From Chryseobacterium binzhouense (GTDB lineage Bacteria > Bacteroidota > Bacteroidia > Flavobacteriales > Weeksellaceae): a stretch of DNA of 64,000 nt. The stretch lies in assembly GCF_007474545.1 (NCBI RefSeq), contig NZ_VKOG01000005.1, positions 1 to 64,000 of the forward strand. The letters are read 5' to 3'. Both the position numbers and the translations under genes were made by a program. Below the pieces are notes generated by a model. It saw only the letters and a program-made list of their open reading frames with translations. It was not told the DNA's origin and searched no databases. Position 1 is the stretch's first letter. Every line of letters starts with the position of its first letter. Positions 17,865-28,054 of the stretch are shown here, in pieces.

Positions 17865-19898
17865 TTATCCAATCTCAATACCATTATCTACCGTTTCGTC
17901 AGGCGTTACAAAAGATAATTTTCCGTCCGGTTTTGTGGTTAAAAGCAACATTCCCTGAGATTCGATTCCTCTGATTTTTCTCGGAGCAAGATTTAATAAA
18001 ATCATTACCTGCTTTCCAATCACTTCTTCCGGAGTAAAGCTTTCTGCAATTCCTGAAACTACCGTTCTTACATCCACTCCGGTATCTACTTTCAGTTTTA
18101 ACAATTTATCTGCTTTTTCTACTTTTTCAGCTTCTAAAATGGTTGCAGTTCTTAAGTCGATTTTTGTAAAATCATCAAAAGTGATTTCGTCTTTCATAGG
18201 GTTGGCGTTAGGGTTTGTTTTTTTATTGTTTTGTTTGGTGCTTTCCAGTTTTTGGATTTGAGCTTCGATAACATCGTCTTCAATTTTTGAGAAAAGAAGA
18301 GATGCTTCGTTGATTTTGTGACCAGTTTCAATTAAAACAGATTTAGTTTCAACGTCTTTCCAATCTGTTTTTTGAACATTAAATAGAGTCAATAATTTTT
18401 CAGAACTGAAAGGCATAAAAGGTTCACATAATTGAGCTAAAGCAACAGCAATCTGAGCGCCTACAAATAGAGAATGCGCCGCTTTTTCAGGATGGTCTTT
18501 AATGGTTTTCCAAGGTTCTTCTGTCTGAAGATACTGGTTTCCAAAACGTGCTAAATTCATTAAAGCTGTTAAAGAATTTCTGAATTCATAGTTTTCCAGA
18601 AAACCTGAAATTTCTTTTGCAGCTTTATTGATTTCTGCTAATTCAGGAGTATTTACATCACCTTGAGGAACAATTCCGTCATAGTATTTATGAATTAAAA
18701 CTGCCACTCTGTTGATGAAGTTTCCGAAAATCCCAACCAATTCTGAATTGTTTTTGGTTTGGAAATCCTTCCAGGTAAAGTTATTGTCTTTTGTTTCCGG
18801 AGCCGATGAAAGCAGTGCGTAACGCAAAACATCCTGTTGTCCGGGGAAATCTTCCACATATTCGTGCGCCCAAACCGCCCAGTTTCTTGAAGTTGAGATT
18901 TTATCGTTTTCAAGATTCAGAAATTCAAAAGCAGGAACATTTTTCGGCATATTAAAATCGCCGTGAGCTTTCATCATCGAAGGGAAAATAATACAGTGAA
19001 ACACAATATTATCTTTTCCAATAAAGTGAACCAAATCAGATTCTTCGCTTTGCCAGTAATCTTTCCAGTCTTTTCCGTTTTTCTCAGCCCATTCTTTCGT
19101 GAAAGAAATATAACCGATTGGTGCATCAAACCAAACGTAAAGTACTTTTCCTTCAGCATTCGGAAGCGGAACAGGAACACCCCAATTCAAATCTCTGGTC
19201 ATTGCACGAGGTTTCAAACCGTCATTCAACCAGGATTTTACCTGTCCGTAGACATTCGGCTTCCAGTCGTCTTTATGACCTTCAATGATCCATTCGTTTA
19301 GGAAATCTTCGTATTCATTTAATGGTAAATACCAGTTTTTTGTTTCTTTTAAAATAGGAACATTGCCGCTCAACATTGATTTTGGATTGATCAATTCGGA
19401 TGGTGAAAGGGTAGAACCGCATTTTTCACACTGATCTCCGTACGCATTTTCATTACCACAATTCGGGCAGGTTCCTACAATATACCGGTCTGCTAAAAAT
19501 TCTCCCGCCTGTTCGTCAAAATACTGCTCAGACATTTCTTCTGTAAACTTCCCTTTTTCATAAAGAACTTTAAAGAAATCCTGACTTGTTTCCCGGTGAT
19601 TTACAGAAGTTGTTCTTGAATACTCGTCAAAAGAAATCCCCAAATCTGAGAAAGATTTTTTGATGATTTCGTGGTATTTATCAACAATATCCTGCGGCGT
19701 AACGCCTTCTTTTTTAGCTCTTATGGTAATAGGGATTCCGTGTTCATCGCTTCCGCAGATAAACGCCACATCTTTCCCTGATCTTCTCTGAAATCTCGCA
19801 TAAACATCTGCAGGAATATAAACACCTGCCAAATGCCCAATATGAACCGGTCCGTTTGCATAAGGCAAAGCTGCCGTAATCATCTTTCTGTTTGACAT
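17865..19898 (-). CDS. metG: Methionyl-tRNA synthetase
   Basis: The 677-residue protein charges tRNA-Met with methionine. It has the class I HIGH motif (HIGH, residues 19-22), a knuckle with CPNCGNENAYGDQCEKC at about 143-159 for zinc, and the KMSKS counterpart KISTS at 333-337. A C-terminal EMAP/tRNA-binding domain (about 575-677: IDLRTATILEAEKVEKADKL, VVSGIAESFTPEEVIGKQV) follows a lysine/asparagine-rich linker. The length fits the bacterial form with the C-terminal dimerisation domain. Confidence 0.98.
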   Translation of the reverse strand: MSNRKMITAALPYANGPVHIGHLAGVYIPADVYARFQRRSGKDVAFICGSDEHGIPITIRAKKEGVTPQDIVDKYHEIIKKSFSDLGISFDEYSRTTSVNHRETSQDFFKVLYEKGKFTEEMSEQYFDEQAGEFLADRYIVGTCPNCGNENAYGDQCEKCGSTLSPSELINPKSMLSGNVPILKETKNWYLPLNEYEDFLNEWIIEGHKDDWKPNVYGQVKSWLNDGLKPRAMTRDLNWGVPVPLPNAEGKVLYVWFDAPIGYISFTKEWAEKNGKDWKDYWQSEESDLVHFIGKDNIVFHCIIFPSMMKAHGDFNMPKNVPAFEFLNLENDKISTSRNWAVWAHEYVEDFPGQQDVLRYALLSSAPETKDNNFTWKDFQTKNNSELVGIFGNFINRVAVLIHKYYDGIVPQGDVNTPELAEINKAAKEISGFLENYEFRNSLTALMNLARFGNQYLQTEEPWKTIKDHPEKAAHSLFVGAQIAVALAQLCEPFMPFSSEKLLTLFNVQKTDWKDVETKSVLIETGHKINEASLLFSKIEDDVIEAQIQKLESTKQNNKKTNPNANPMKDEITFDDFTKIDLRTATILEAEKVEKADKLLKLKVDTGVDVRTVVSGIAESFTPEEVIGKQVMILLNLAPRKIRGIESQGMLLLTTKPDGKLSFVTPDETVDNGIEIG

Positions 19899-19920
19899 TT
19901 ATAGTATAGTTTTAAGTCTG

Positions 19921-19928
19921 CAAAGATA
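19921..19928 (-). promoter_or_regulatory. metG promoter -7 element
   Basis: The minus strand reads TATCTTTG, a full match to TAnnTTTG, about 22 nt before the metG ATG. A TTG lies 22 nt further upstream. Confidence 0.6.
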
Positions 19929-20227
19929 AGGTAAATCTTCAAAATTATCTCAATATGAATATTATGAAACAAAATAGGTCTAATTAGTTAATTAATATGA
20001 TAATAAGTTAAACATTTGTTTAACCTATTGTTAATTTACAAACCATGTTATGTTATGCATATTTTCATTAAATAATTTGTTATCAGTAAATTAAATAAAA
20101 TTACTTGTTTAATATACATAATTTTATGTTAAATTAAAATAAAATTATGATAATTATAATTTTTTTATAAATTGCACCAAAGCTTAAAGCTAAAGAAAAA
20201 TAAAGAAACTATATAAAATATAATATT
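19929..20227. other. Very AT-rich spacer between metG and the Sus locus
   Basis: About 300 bases composed mainly of A and T, with no ORF or hairpin of note. The SusC promoter should be here, but only weak candidates exist (for example TAAATTG around 20170), so it may depend on an activator. Confidence 0.4.
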
Positions 20228-23107
20228 GTGAAAAACTTTACAACGGTATTGAAAATTGCGCCGGCATTTTTATTGGCAAGCTCAATATTGCAGGCACAAA
20301 ATAACGACTCTCTTACAAAAGAAAAGACTATTGAAGAAGTTGTTTTAGTGGGTTTTGGAGCTAAGAAGAAAACAGATCTTACAGGATCAGTGACTGCTGT
20401 AACTGAGAAGGATTTTAACAAAGGTGCAATTGTCTCCGCTGATCAACTGATACAGGGGAAGGCTCCAGGAGTTAGGATAACCAATAACGGAGGTTCACCA
20501 GATTCTAATCCAAATATAAGAATTAGAGGAGGATCATCTCTAAGTGCATCTAATAACCCTTTGATTGTTATTGACGGAATTCCTCTTGATGCTACTAATC
20601 CAGCAGGAATACAAAACCCTTTAGCTTTAGTAAATCCAAATGATATAGAATCATTTTCAATTCTGAAAGATGCTTCCGCTACAGCGATTTACGGTGCGAG
20701 AGCTTCTAATGGTGTAATTTTGATTAAAACGAAATCAGGCGGCGGAAAATTAAAAATGAGTTTCAACACCAATGTTTCTGTTGGAAAAGTTTCAAAATAC
20801 ATTGATGTAATGGACTCTGACCAGTTCGTAGATTTTGTTAAAAACTATTTTCCAAATGATGTATGGAAGCTTGGTGTTGGTGGAGATATCAACAACCCGA
20901 CTGTCATGGGAAAAGTTTATGACACCAACTGGCAGGATGTAGTTTACAGAACTTCAGTATCTACAGATAACAACTTTAGTGCCTCTGGAAATCTCTTTAA
21001 TAGATTACCTGTAAGATTATCTTTAGGATATAACAGGACAGAAGGGGTAGTGAGAAATGATGATTTAGAACGATATTCTGCAACCTTAAGACTTACACCA
21101 ACATTTTTTGATAAACATCTAAAAGTAGATGTTAATGCAAAAGGGTTTAAAGTAGACAAACAGACTGTAGATGCTGGTGGTGCAATAGGAAGTGCATTAT
21201 CAAGAAATCCAACATTACCAGTATATAGTAGTGATGTTTGGGGCATGAATGGACCTAACTATTTTGGAGGATATTATCAAAATTATTACATTGGAACAAA
21301 TGGACGTTACAATTTAACAACTGATTCTAATCCTCTTGGTCTCCTTGAGCAGAGATTTAGGCCAGAAAACACAATGCGTTTTTTAGGAAATGTTGAGTTG
21401 GATTATAAATTTCACTTCTTACCAGATTTAAGAGCGGTTGTCAATATGGGTATTGAATCTTCAAGAACTAAAATTCGTGAAACTTATGCACCTAATGCCC
21501 GTAATTCAGTAATCAATTTAGTATACAATTCTTTGGATGATATCTTATATAATCCAGGCTTGGGATATGCGGAAAACCAGTTTACTAATAATAGAAACTT
21601 GGATGCATATTTAGTTTATAACAGAAAAATTAATGACTTTTTTACTAATTTTTTAATTCAGGGAGGTTATACTTATCAGGATTTTAGATATGATGGAAAT
21701 AAAGAGCAATTCTACGCAGATCCAAGCGGTTCCGGAATTAGAATTCCGCAACCAAACAGAGCTAATCCTACATTTGGATATTTTAATCACCTGAATTTAC
21801 AGTCTTTCTTTGCAAGGACTAATGTAGATATTAAAAACAGATATTTGTTTACTGCATCTTTCAGAGCAGATGCATCTTCTCTATTTAATGGCTTTGACAA
21901 CCAGTGGGGATATTTTCCTTCTGCAGCAGTTGCATGGAAAATGCAGGAAGAGGAATTTCTTAGAAACTCATCTGTTGTTAAAGAACTTAAGCTAAGATTA
22001 GGATGGGGGCAGACAGGTCAGCAAGATATAACTCAGATTTCTGGAGGTTTTTATCCTTCAAGACCTTTATTTTCTTTAGGCTCTGAAACTGCTCAATACC
22101 TTCCTGGTTTTAACATTTATAATGCTTTGCCTTTTAATCAAAATCTGAAATGGGAAACAACGACAAGCTGGAATGCAGGTGTAGATTTCAGCCTATTCAG
22201 AAATAATTTAATTTCAGGAAGCATTGATTTTTATGATAGAAAATCTACCGATCTATTACTGAAAGCTCCACTACCACCTGGACAAGGTCTTACTAATGAA
22301 TTTTCGGATAATGTTGGATCTTTAAGAAATCGTGGGGTAGAAATGAATCTTAATGTAAATCCAATTAAAAATGAAAATCTAAACTGGAATATTTTTGGTA
22401 ATTTTTCCTATAATAAAGGAGAAATTTTAGAACTGAAATATTATGACAGAATTTCTGCAGGAGGAGATCTTCCAGTAGGAACAGGCGTAAAAGTTGCATA
22501 TAATGTTGTTGGTTTACAGCCATATTCAGCCTGGGTGTTCCAACAGGTTTATGATGCGTCAGGTAACCCTATTGCAGATTCTTTTGTAGACAGAAATGGT
22601 GATGGAATTATCACTAACGAAGATCGTTATGATGCTCAAATGATTCCTAATTTTACTTATGGATTTGGAACATCGTTAACGTACAAAAATTGGGATTTCA
22701 CTGCTAACCTGAGGGGACAGATTGGCGGTAAAGTGTATGATGGAAGACATGTTGCGCAAGGTTTTGTTAATCAGACCAAGCCGTCAAACTCAGAACATTT
22801 AAATAATACTCTTGATTTCTCAAACAATCAGTATTCTATAAATCTTGTTCAGCCAACTGACAATATGTTTTTCTCAGATTATTTCTTGCATGATGCTTCA
22901 TTTCTGAGAATGGATAATGTTACTTTAGGTTATAAAATTGACAAAATATTTGGCAACAAACTAGATTTAAGAATTTACGGATCAGTAAACAATGCTTTTA
23001 TTATTACTAATTATAAAGGACAAGATCCTGAGAATTTTGGAGGAATTGATAGTAATTTTTATCCAAGACCAAGAATTTATACTTTAGGCTTTAACTTTAA
23101 TTTTTAA
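20228..23107 (+). CDS. susC: SusC/RagA-family TonB-linked outer-membrane transporter
   Basis: The 959-residue protein starts with GTG (no ATG is available upstream) and has a signal peptide ending about LQA-QN. A TonB-box-like IEEVVLVGFG and plug domain follow at once (DLTGSVTAV, IRGGSSLSASNNPLIVIDGIP, ILKDASATAIYGARASNGVILI). The C-terminal beta-barrel ends YTLGFNFNF. The carboxypeptidase-like domain that usually precedes the plug in SusC proteins is missing. With SusD it would import oligosaccharides across the outer membrane using TonB energy. The downstream GH97 and GH13 enzymes point to starch-type alpha-glucans. SusD starts 10 bp after the stop. Confidence 0.95.
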   Translation: MKNFTTVLKIAPAFLLASSILQAQNNDSLTKEKTIEEVVLVGFGAKKKTDLTGSVTAVTEKDFNKGAIVSADQLIQGKAPGVRITNNGGSPDSNPNIRIRGGSSLSASNNPLIVIDGIPLDATNPAGIQNPLALVNPNDIESFSILKDASATAIYGARASNGVILIKTKSGGGKLKMSFNTNVSVGKVSKYIDVMDSDQFVDFVKNYFPNDVWKLGVGGDINNPTVMGKVYDTNWQDVVYRTSVSTDNNFSASGNLFNRLPVRLSLGYNRTEGVVRNDDLERYSATLRLTPTFFDKHLKVDVNAKGFKVDKQTVDAGGAIGSALSRNPTLPVYSSDVWGMNGPNYFGGYYQNYYIGTNGRYNLTTDSNPLGLLEQRFRPENTMRFLGNVELDYKFHFLPDLRAVVNMGIESSRTKIRETYAPNARNSVINLVYNSLDDILYNPGLGYAENQFTNNRNLDAYLVYNRKINDFFTNFLIQGGYTYQDFRYDGNKEQFYADPSGSGIRIPQPNRANPTFGYFNHLNLQSFFARTNVDIKNRYLFTASFRADASSLFNGFDNQWGYFPSAAVAWKMQEEEFLRNSSVVKELKLRLGWGQTGQQDITQISGGFYPSRPLFSLGSETAQYLPGFNIYNALPFNQNLKWETTTSWNAGVDFSLFRNNLISGSIDFYDRKSTDLLLKAPLPPGQGLTNEFSDNVGSLRNRGVEMNLNVNPIKNENLNWNIFGNFSYNKGEILELKYYDRISAGGDLPVGTGVKVAYNVVGLQPYSAWVFQQVYDASGNPIADSFVDRNGDGIITNEDRYDAQMIPNFTYGFGTSLTYKNWDFTANLRGQIGGKVYDGRHVAQGFVNQTKPSNSEHLNNTLDFSNNQYSINLVQPTDNMFFSDYFLHDASFLRMDNVTLGYKIDKIFGNKLDLRIYGSVNNAFIITNYKGQDPENFGGIDSNFYPRPRIYTLGFNFNF

Positions 23108-23117
23108 TTGATTTAAA

Positions 23118-24671
23118 ATGAAAAAAACAAAAATATATAGCATATTAGCAATAGCAGGATTATTTCTTGCATCTTGTACCAATGATCTGGTAACTGAACC
23201 TAAATATGAACTGACTTTAGAAGAGTTATTGGTAAGAGATCCTAATGCCGTAGAAGGATTACTATCCAGAATGTATTCCACATTTGCACTCTCCAGTGTT
23301 TCAGGTCCGGGAGATTCTGATATCGCAGGAGCTAATGCTGGAGAATCACCTTTTATCAGGGGGCTTGTAAATCTTAATGATTTTACGGCTGATGGAATGA
23401 AAAATAGGTGGGGAGATAACGGATTAGACCAGTTAACGACAACAACAGGATGGAATTCTAATAATAAATTTTTTAAATATGTATACGACAGAATTTATTA
23501 TACTATTCCTCAAACTACTAATCTCATTATTATTTTGAAAGAAAAAGTAGACGTTCCAAATGAAGACCAGTATATTAGTGAACTAAGGTTTTTAAGAGCA
23601 TTATCATATTATTATTTAATTGATTTTTTTGGAAAAGGCCCATTAGTCAATGATGAAAATTATGGTACTCCTAACCCTATTCCTGAAGCTTCAAGGGCTG
23701 AACTATTTGCATTTGTAGAATCCGAGCTTAAAGATATCGAATCGAAGATTGCTCCATCAAATAGCTACGGTAGAGCAAATCAGGCTGTAGTTCAGATGTT
23801 ATTAGCTAAATTATATCTTAATGCTGAGGTCTACACCGGATCCGCAAAGTATAGTGAGGCTGCAACTTATGCTACAAAAGTAATTACAAGTGGTATATAT
23901 CAGTTAGAGTCTAATTTCGCGAAAAATTTCCGAGCTGATAATAATACTTCCAAAGAAATTATTTTCCCTTTGATTGCTGATGCTAGCAATTCTCAAAGCT
24001 TTGGTAATACTACCTATATTGTGAATGGAAATCTGAACTCAGCTACTATGACTTTAGATACATATGGAGCAACAGAAGGCTGGGGCGGGCACCGTGCAAC
24101 AAAAGGATGGTATGGACTTTTCGCACCCAATGCAGCAGCACTTGCAGCAAGTACAGATGTTAGAGCAAAGCAATTTTGGTTAACAGGCCACAATTATGAA
24201 ATGGCTGACTATAAAGAGTGGACCGATGGTTATCCTTCAATAAAATTTTCTAATAAGAATTCAGATGGTTCTGGTGCCGTAACATCTTTTTCATCTACTG
24301 ACTTTCCTCTTTTCAGATTAGCAGATGCCTATCTTATATATGCTGAGTGTGCTTTGAGAGGCGCTTCTACAGCCAATGTAGCACAGGGTCTTACCTATGT
24401 TAATCAAATTCGCACAAGATCAAATGCTTCTTCTCTTCCTGCACTTACTTTACAAAACGTATTGGATGAAAGAGGTAGAGAGTTAGGTCTTGAGGGTGTC
24501 AGAAGACAGGATTTAATAAGATTCGGAAGATTTACCGGCGCAACTTATCTTTGGCCTTGGAAAGGAGGTGTAGCAAACGGAACATCTATATCAGATAATT
24601 ATAAGCTTTTCCCAATTCCAGCTTCTGCAATTCAGGCAAATCCTAATCTAACTCAAAATCCAGGGTATTAA
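23118..24671 (+). CDS. susD: SusD/RagB-family outer-membrane glycan-binding lipoprotein
   Basis: The 517-residue lipoprotein has a signal ending FLAS-C20. It shows the SusD helical scaffold, with an N-terminal TPR-like region (QYISELRFLRALSYYYLIDFFG, at about 155) and a C-terminal part with FPLFRLADAYLIYAECALRG and VLDERGRELGLEGVRRQDLIRFGRF, ending LFPIPASAIQANPNLTQNPGY. It forms the lid of the SusC barrel and captures the glycan. It lies 10 bp after susC and 18 bp before the SusE-like gene. Confidence 0.95.
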   Translation: MKKTKIYSILAIAGLFLASCTNDLVTEPKYELTLEELLVRDPNAVEGLLSRMYSTFALSSVSGPGDSDIAGANAGESPFIRGLVNLNDFTADGMKNRWGDNGLDQLTTTTGWNSNNKFFKYVYDRIYYTIPQTTNLIIILKEKVDVPNEDQYISELRFLRALSYYYLIDFFGKGPLVNDENYGTPNPIPEASRAELFAFVESELKDIESKIAPSNSYGRANQAVVQMLLAKLYLNAEVYTGSAKYSEAATYATKVITSGIYQLESNFAKNFRADNNTSKEIIFPLIADASNSQSFGNTTYIVNGNLNSATMTLDTYGATEGWGGHRATKGWYGLFAPNAAALAASTDVRAKQFWLTGHNYEMADYKEWTDGYPSIKFSNKNSDGSGAVTSFSSTDFPLFRLADAYLIYAECALRGASTANVAQGLTYVNQIRTRSNASSLPALTLQNVLDERGRELGLEGVRRQDLIRFGRFTGATYLWPWKGGVANGTSISDNYKLFPIPASAIQANPNLTQNPGY

Positions 24672-24689
24672 TTTTTAAATTGTTAAAAA

Positions 24690-25757
24690 ATGAAAAAAAT
24701 AATTAATATATTATTAACTTCAATGCTGTTTTTATTTATTTTCTCGTGTGTAGAGGAAGATGATAAGATAGTTTTAAATGAAGTTTCAGAAGGAAATATT
24801 TCTGCTGATAAAAGCACTTTGGTTCTTAATAACGCTACACCAGAAGTGGAAGCGATAAAGTTTTCATATAAAATTCCTGCTTTTGATGTTTTGGTTGTTC
24901 CTCAATATTCAATTGAAATAGCATTGAAAGGCACAAATTTCAATAATTCTCAGTCTATATCGACAACAAAAGATCCAGCTACATTAACTCTTACACACAA
25001 AATCTTTAACGAACGATTAGTAGCTTTAGGAGCAAAACCAGGAGAAGAGACTGATATAGAAGTAAGGTTGAGAACATTTTTTAATCAGAATGCAAATTAT
25101 TATTCTAATGTGCTTTCGTTAAAAGTAACACCTTTTGTTGATCTGAAAAATCTATATCTTGTTGGCGATGCTACAGAAGCAGGATGGAATAACAACAACA
25201 ACAATCCTGTACTTTTTAGAGATCCGGTTAATGTTAACAAATTTTACTTCAGAGGATATTTTGCTGCCGGAGCATTTAAAGTATTAGAAAAGCTTGGCGA
25301 ATGGCATCCACAATGGGGAGTAAACGGAAGTGTAGTTTCAGTTAGCAATCCTAACGGATCCAACGAACCAGGTGTATTTAGTATTCCTTCTGCTGGATAC
25401 TACAGTTTCGAAATTGATATTAACTTGAAAACATTCACTTTAACCCCTTCTACATCTGGTAATGTCTATACAACTATAGGTATTATTGGTTCTTCAACAC
25501 CTGACGGATGGAACAGTGATCAGGATATGGTTACATCATCTTTTAATCCTCATATTTGGAAGATAAGTAACGTTTCACTTACTGTTGGGGAAGCAAAATT
25601 TAGAGCTAATAATGATTGGGGAACTAACTGGGGAAGCAATACTCCTTTTTCGGGAATTGCAACATCTGGCGGTGCTAATATACCTGTAAATGAAGCAGGT
25701 AATTATGACGTCTATTTCAATGATTTAGATGGAAGATATATTTTTGTTAAGAAATAA
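24690..25757 (+). CDS. susE: SusE/SusF-like outer-membrane starch-binding lipoprotein
   Basis: The 355-residue lipoprotein has a signal ending FIFS-C20. The N-terminal Ig-like SusE domain (about 30-150) is followed by two starch-binding modules with the usual aromatic pattern. The first is YLVGDATEAGWNN...EWHPQWG (about 152-215), the second GIIGSSTPDGWNSDQD...NDWGTNWGS (about 268-350). Such proteins hold alpha-glucan at the cell surface. A strong terminator follows, so susC-susD-susE can be made as a separate transcript. Confidence 0.88.
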   Translation: MKKIINILLTSMLFLFIFSCVEEDDKIVLNEVSEGNISADKSTLVLNNATPEVEAIKFSYKIPAFDVLVVPQYSIEIALKGTNFNNSQSISTTKDPATLTLTHKIFNERLVALGAKPGEETDIEVRLRTFFNQNANYYSNVLSLKVTPFVDLKNLYLVGDATEAGWNNNNNNPVLFRDPVNVNKFYFRGYFAAGAFKVLEKLGEWHPQWGVNGSVVSVSNPNGSNEPGVFSIPSAGYYSFEIDINLKTFTLTPSTSGNVYTTIGIIGSSTPDGWNSDQDMVTSSFNPHIWKISNVSLTVGEAKFRANNDWGTNWGSNTPFSGIATSGGANIPVNEAGNYDVYFNDLDGRYIFVKK

Positions 25758-25777
25758 TAATAATGGATTTCACATAG

Positions 25778-25812
25778 CAAAGTGTTGCTTTTCAGCAGCA
25801 CTTTGTTTATTT
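25778..25812 (+). terminator. Intra-locus terminator between susE and GH97
   Basis: CAAAGTGTTGCT-TTTC-AGCAGCACTTTG forms a 12-bp stem (one wobble) followed by TTTATTTTT. It would set surface proteins apart from the enzyme genes downstream. Confidence 0.8.
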
Positions 25813-25835
25813 TTATACGTTTATAAATAATCATT

Positions 25836-27995
25836 ATGAAGAAAATTACAATGGGAGCAGCTTTGTTCTCCATGATGTTTGCCGGTATCAATGCACAATC
25901 CCTCAAATCTCCTGACGGGAAATTTGAAATGAACTTCCAGCTAAAACAGGGGGTTCCATACTATAATCTTAAATACAATGGAAATATTGTTGTAGAAGAT
26001 TCTAAATTAGGATTAAGAATTTTTAAAGACAAAGCCATAAAATTTGCTTCTGAAATTGCAAAGCCTGAAGATGCTAAGTTCGATTTAAATAGCGGATTTA
26101 CAAAAATTGCGGAAAAAAGAGATACCAAAAATGAAACCTGGCAGCCTGTATTAGGCGAAAAGAAAAATTACATCAATCATTATAACGAGTTGGCCCTTAC
26201 TCTTAATCAGGCTTCTACAGAAAGAAGTATTGTTGTTAAATTCAGATTATTTAATGACGGATTAGGTTTCAGATATGAATTTCCTCAGCAGAAAAATTTA
26301 AACTACTTCGTCATTAGAGAAGAAGACTCTGAAATAGATCTGACTTCTGATATGAAAGCATGGTGGATGGTTGCAGATTATGATTCGCAGGAATATAAAT
26401 ACCAGGAGACAAAAATTTCTGAAATCCCTTCAAAATGGGCAGGTGCAGCAGATGCAAATGCTTCCCAGACGTTAATAAAAAATGCAGTACAGTCTCCTTT
26501 AATGTTGAAAAGAGAAGGTAAAGAACCTTTATACATCAATATTGCTGAAGCAGCAGTGCTAGATTATCCAGCCTCTCATTTAGAAGTTGATGCTCAGAAT
26601 TTTAAATTTAAAACTCACCTTACTGCAGACAGGCAGGGAGCTAAAGGATATGTTCAGACTCCAATGGTTACCCCATGGAGAACCATTATTGTTTCTCCAA
26701 AGGCAGAAGAAGTAATGGCTTCTAAAATGCTTTTTAATCTTAATGAACCCACAAAATATACGGATACTTCTTATATTCATCCTACAAAATACATGGGAGT
26801 ATGGTGGGAAATGATTATTGGTAAATCTCAGTGGGCTTACGGACAACCGGAATCTAATGTTCGAATTGGCGAAACTGATTTTGCAAAATTGACTCCCAAC
26901 GGAAAACATGCTGCTAATAATACCAAAGTGAAAGAATATATTGATTTCGCTGCTGAAAACGGTTTCGACGGATTACTGATAGAAGGCTGGAATATAGGAT
27001 GGGAAGACTGGTTTGGAAATTCAAAAGAATTTGTATTCGATTTTATTACTCCATATCCTGATTTTGACATTAAAATGCTGAATGACTATGCACATTCTAA
27101 GGGTATCAAACTCATCATGCATCACGAAACTTCAGGTTCAGCCACAAACTATGAAAGATGGGCAGACAAAGCTTTTCAGCTGATGAATAAATACGGGTAT
27201 GATGCGGTGAAAACCGGATATGTAGGAGATATTATTCCAAGGGGAGAACATCATTATTCTCAATGGACGATCAATCATTTTTACAGAATTGCTGAGAAAG
27301 CAAATGAGTATAAAATTATGATAAATTCACATGAATCGGTTCGTCCGACTGGGGAGAGCAGAACCTATCCAAACTATATTTCGGCTGAAGCTGCGAGAGG
27401 AACCGAATATGAGGCCTTCGGCGGGAACAATCCTGATCACCAGACAATTCTTCCGTTTACACGATGGATGGGAGGCTCGATGGATTACACACCGGGGATT
27501 TTCCAGACAAAACTGGATTATTATTTCCCTGGAGATAAGCGTTTCGTAAAAACAACGCTGGTAAAGCAGTTAGCGCTGTATGTAGTAATGTATATGCCTC
27601 TTCAGATGGCGGCAGATTTACCTGAAAACTACAAAAAGCACATGGATGCCTTCCAGTTTATCAAAGATGTAGCGGCAGACTGGGATGATACGAAAATTTT
27701 ATCGGCAGAACCGGGCGATTATATCATTACTGCGAGAAAAGCAAAAGGAACAGAAAACTGGTTCGTTGGCGGAATTACCGATGAAAACAAGCGTGATTAC
27801 ACGGTAGATTTCTCATTCCTGAACAAAGGTCAGAAATATGAAGCTACCATTTATGAAGATGGAAAGGATGCGGATTACATCAACAATCCTCAAAGCTATA
27901 ACATCTACAAAAAGGAGATCACCAGCAAATCTAAAATCAATTTTAAAATGGTACGAAGCGGAGGTTTTGCCATCTCTATCAAGCCTGTAAAATAA
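25836..27995 (+). CDS. susB: GH97 alpha-glucosidase (SusB-like)
   Basis: The 719-residue protein has a signal peptide ending about INA-QS, so it acts in the periplasm. It has the GH97 N-terminal beta-sandwich, a (beta/alpha)8 barrel and a C-terminal beta domain. Three glutamates, E431 (HHETSG), E500 (NSHESV) and E524 (GTEYEA), keep the same spacing as E439, E508 and E532 that I recall for the inverting SusB of Bacteroides thetaiotaomicron (constant offset of 8). This predicts an inverting, calcium-dependent alpha-glucosidase releasing glucose from maltodextrins. The retaining GH97 branch, which uses Asp instead, is less likely. Confidence 0.93.
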   Translation: MKKITMGAALFSMMFAGINAQSLKSPDGKFEMNFQLKQGVPYYNLKYNGNIVVEDSKLGLRIFKDKAIKFASEIAKPEDAKFDLNSGFTKIAEKRDTKNETWQPVLGEKKNYINHYNELALTLNQASTERSIVVKFRLFNDGLGFRYEFPQQKNLNYFVIREEDSEIDLTSDMKAWWMVADYDSQEYKYQETKISEIPSKWAGAADANASQTLIKNAVQSPLMLKREGKEPLYINIAEAAVLDYPASHLEVDAQNFKFKTHLTADRQGAKGYVQTPMVTPWRTIIVSPKAEEVMASKMLFNLNEPTKYTDTSYIHPTKYMGVWWEMIIGKSQWAYGQPESNVRIGETDFAKLTPNGKHAANNTKVKEYIDFAAENGFDGLLIEGWNIGWEDWFGNSKEFVFDFITPYPDFDIKMLNDYAHSKGIKLIMHHETSGSATNYERWADKAFQLMNKYGYDAVKTGYVGDIIPRGEHHYSQWTINHFYRIAEKANEYKIMINSHESVRPTGESRTYPNYISAEAARGTEYEAFGGNNPDHQTILPFTRWMGGSMDYTPGIFQTKLDYYFPGDKRFVKTTLVKQLALYVVMYMPLQMAADLPENYKKHMDAFQFIKDVAADWDDTKILSAEPGDYIITARKAKGTENWFVGGITDENKRDYTVDFSFLNKGQKYEATIYEDGKDADYINNPQSYNIYKKEITSKSKINFKMVRSGGFAISIKPVK

Positions 27996-28010
27996 TTTAA
28001 TCAACTAAAA

Positions 28011-28041
28011 AACCTTACAGATTTTTCTGTAGGGTTTTTTT
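28011..28041 (+). terminator. Terminator after GH97
   Basis: AACCTTACAGA-TTTT-TCTGTAGGGTT is an 11-bp stem (one wobble) followed by TTTTT. Confidence 0.85.
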
Positions 28042-28054
28042 AACACATATTCCT

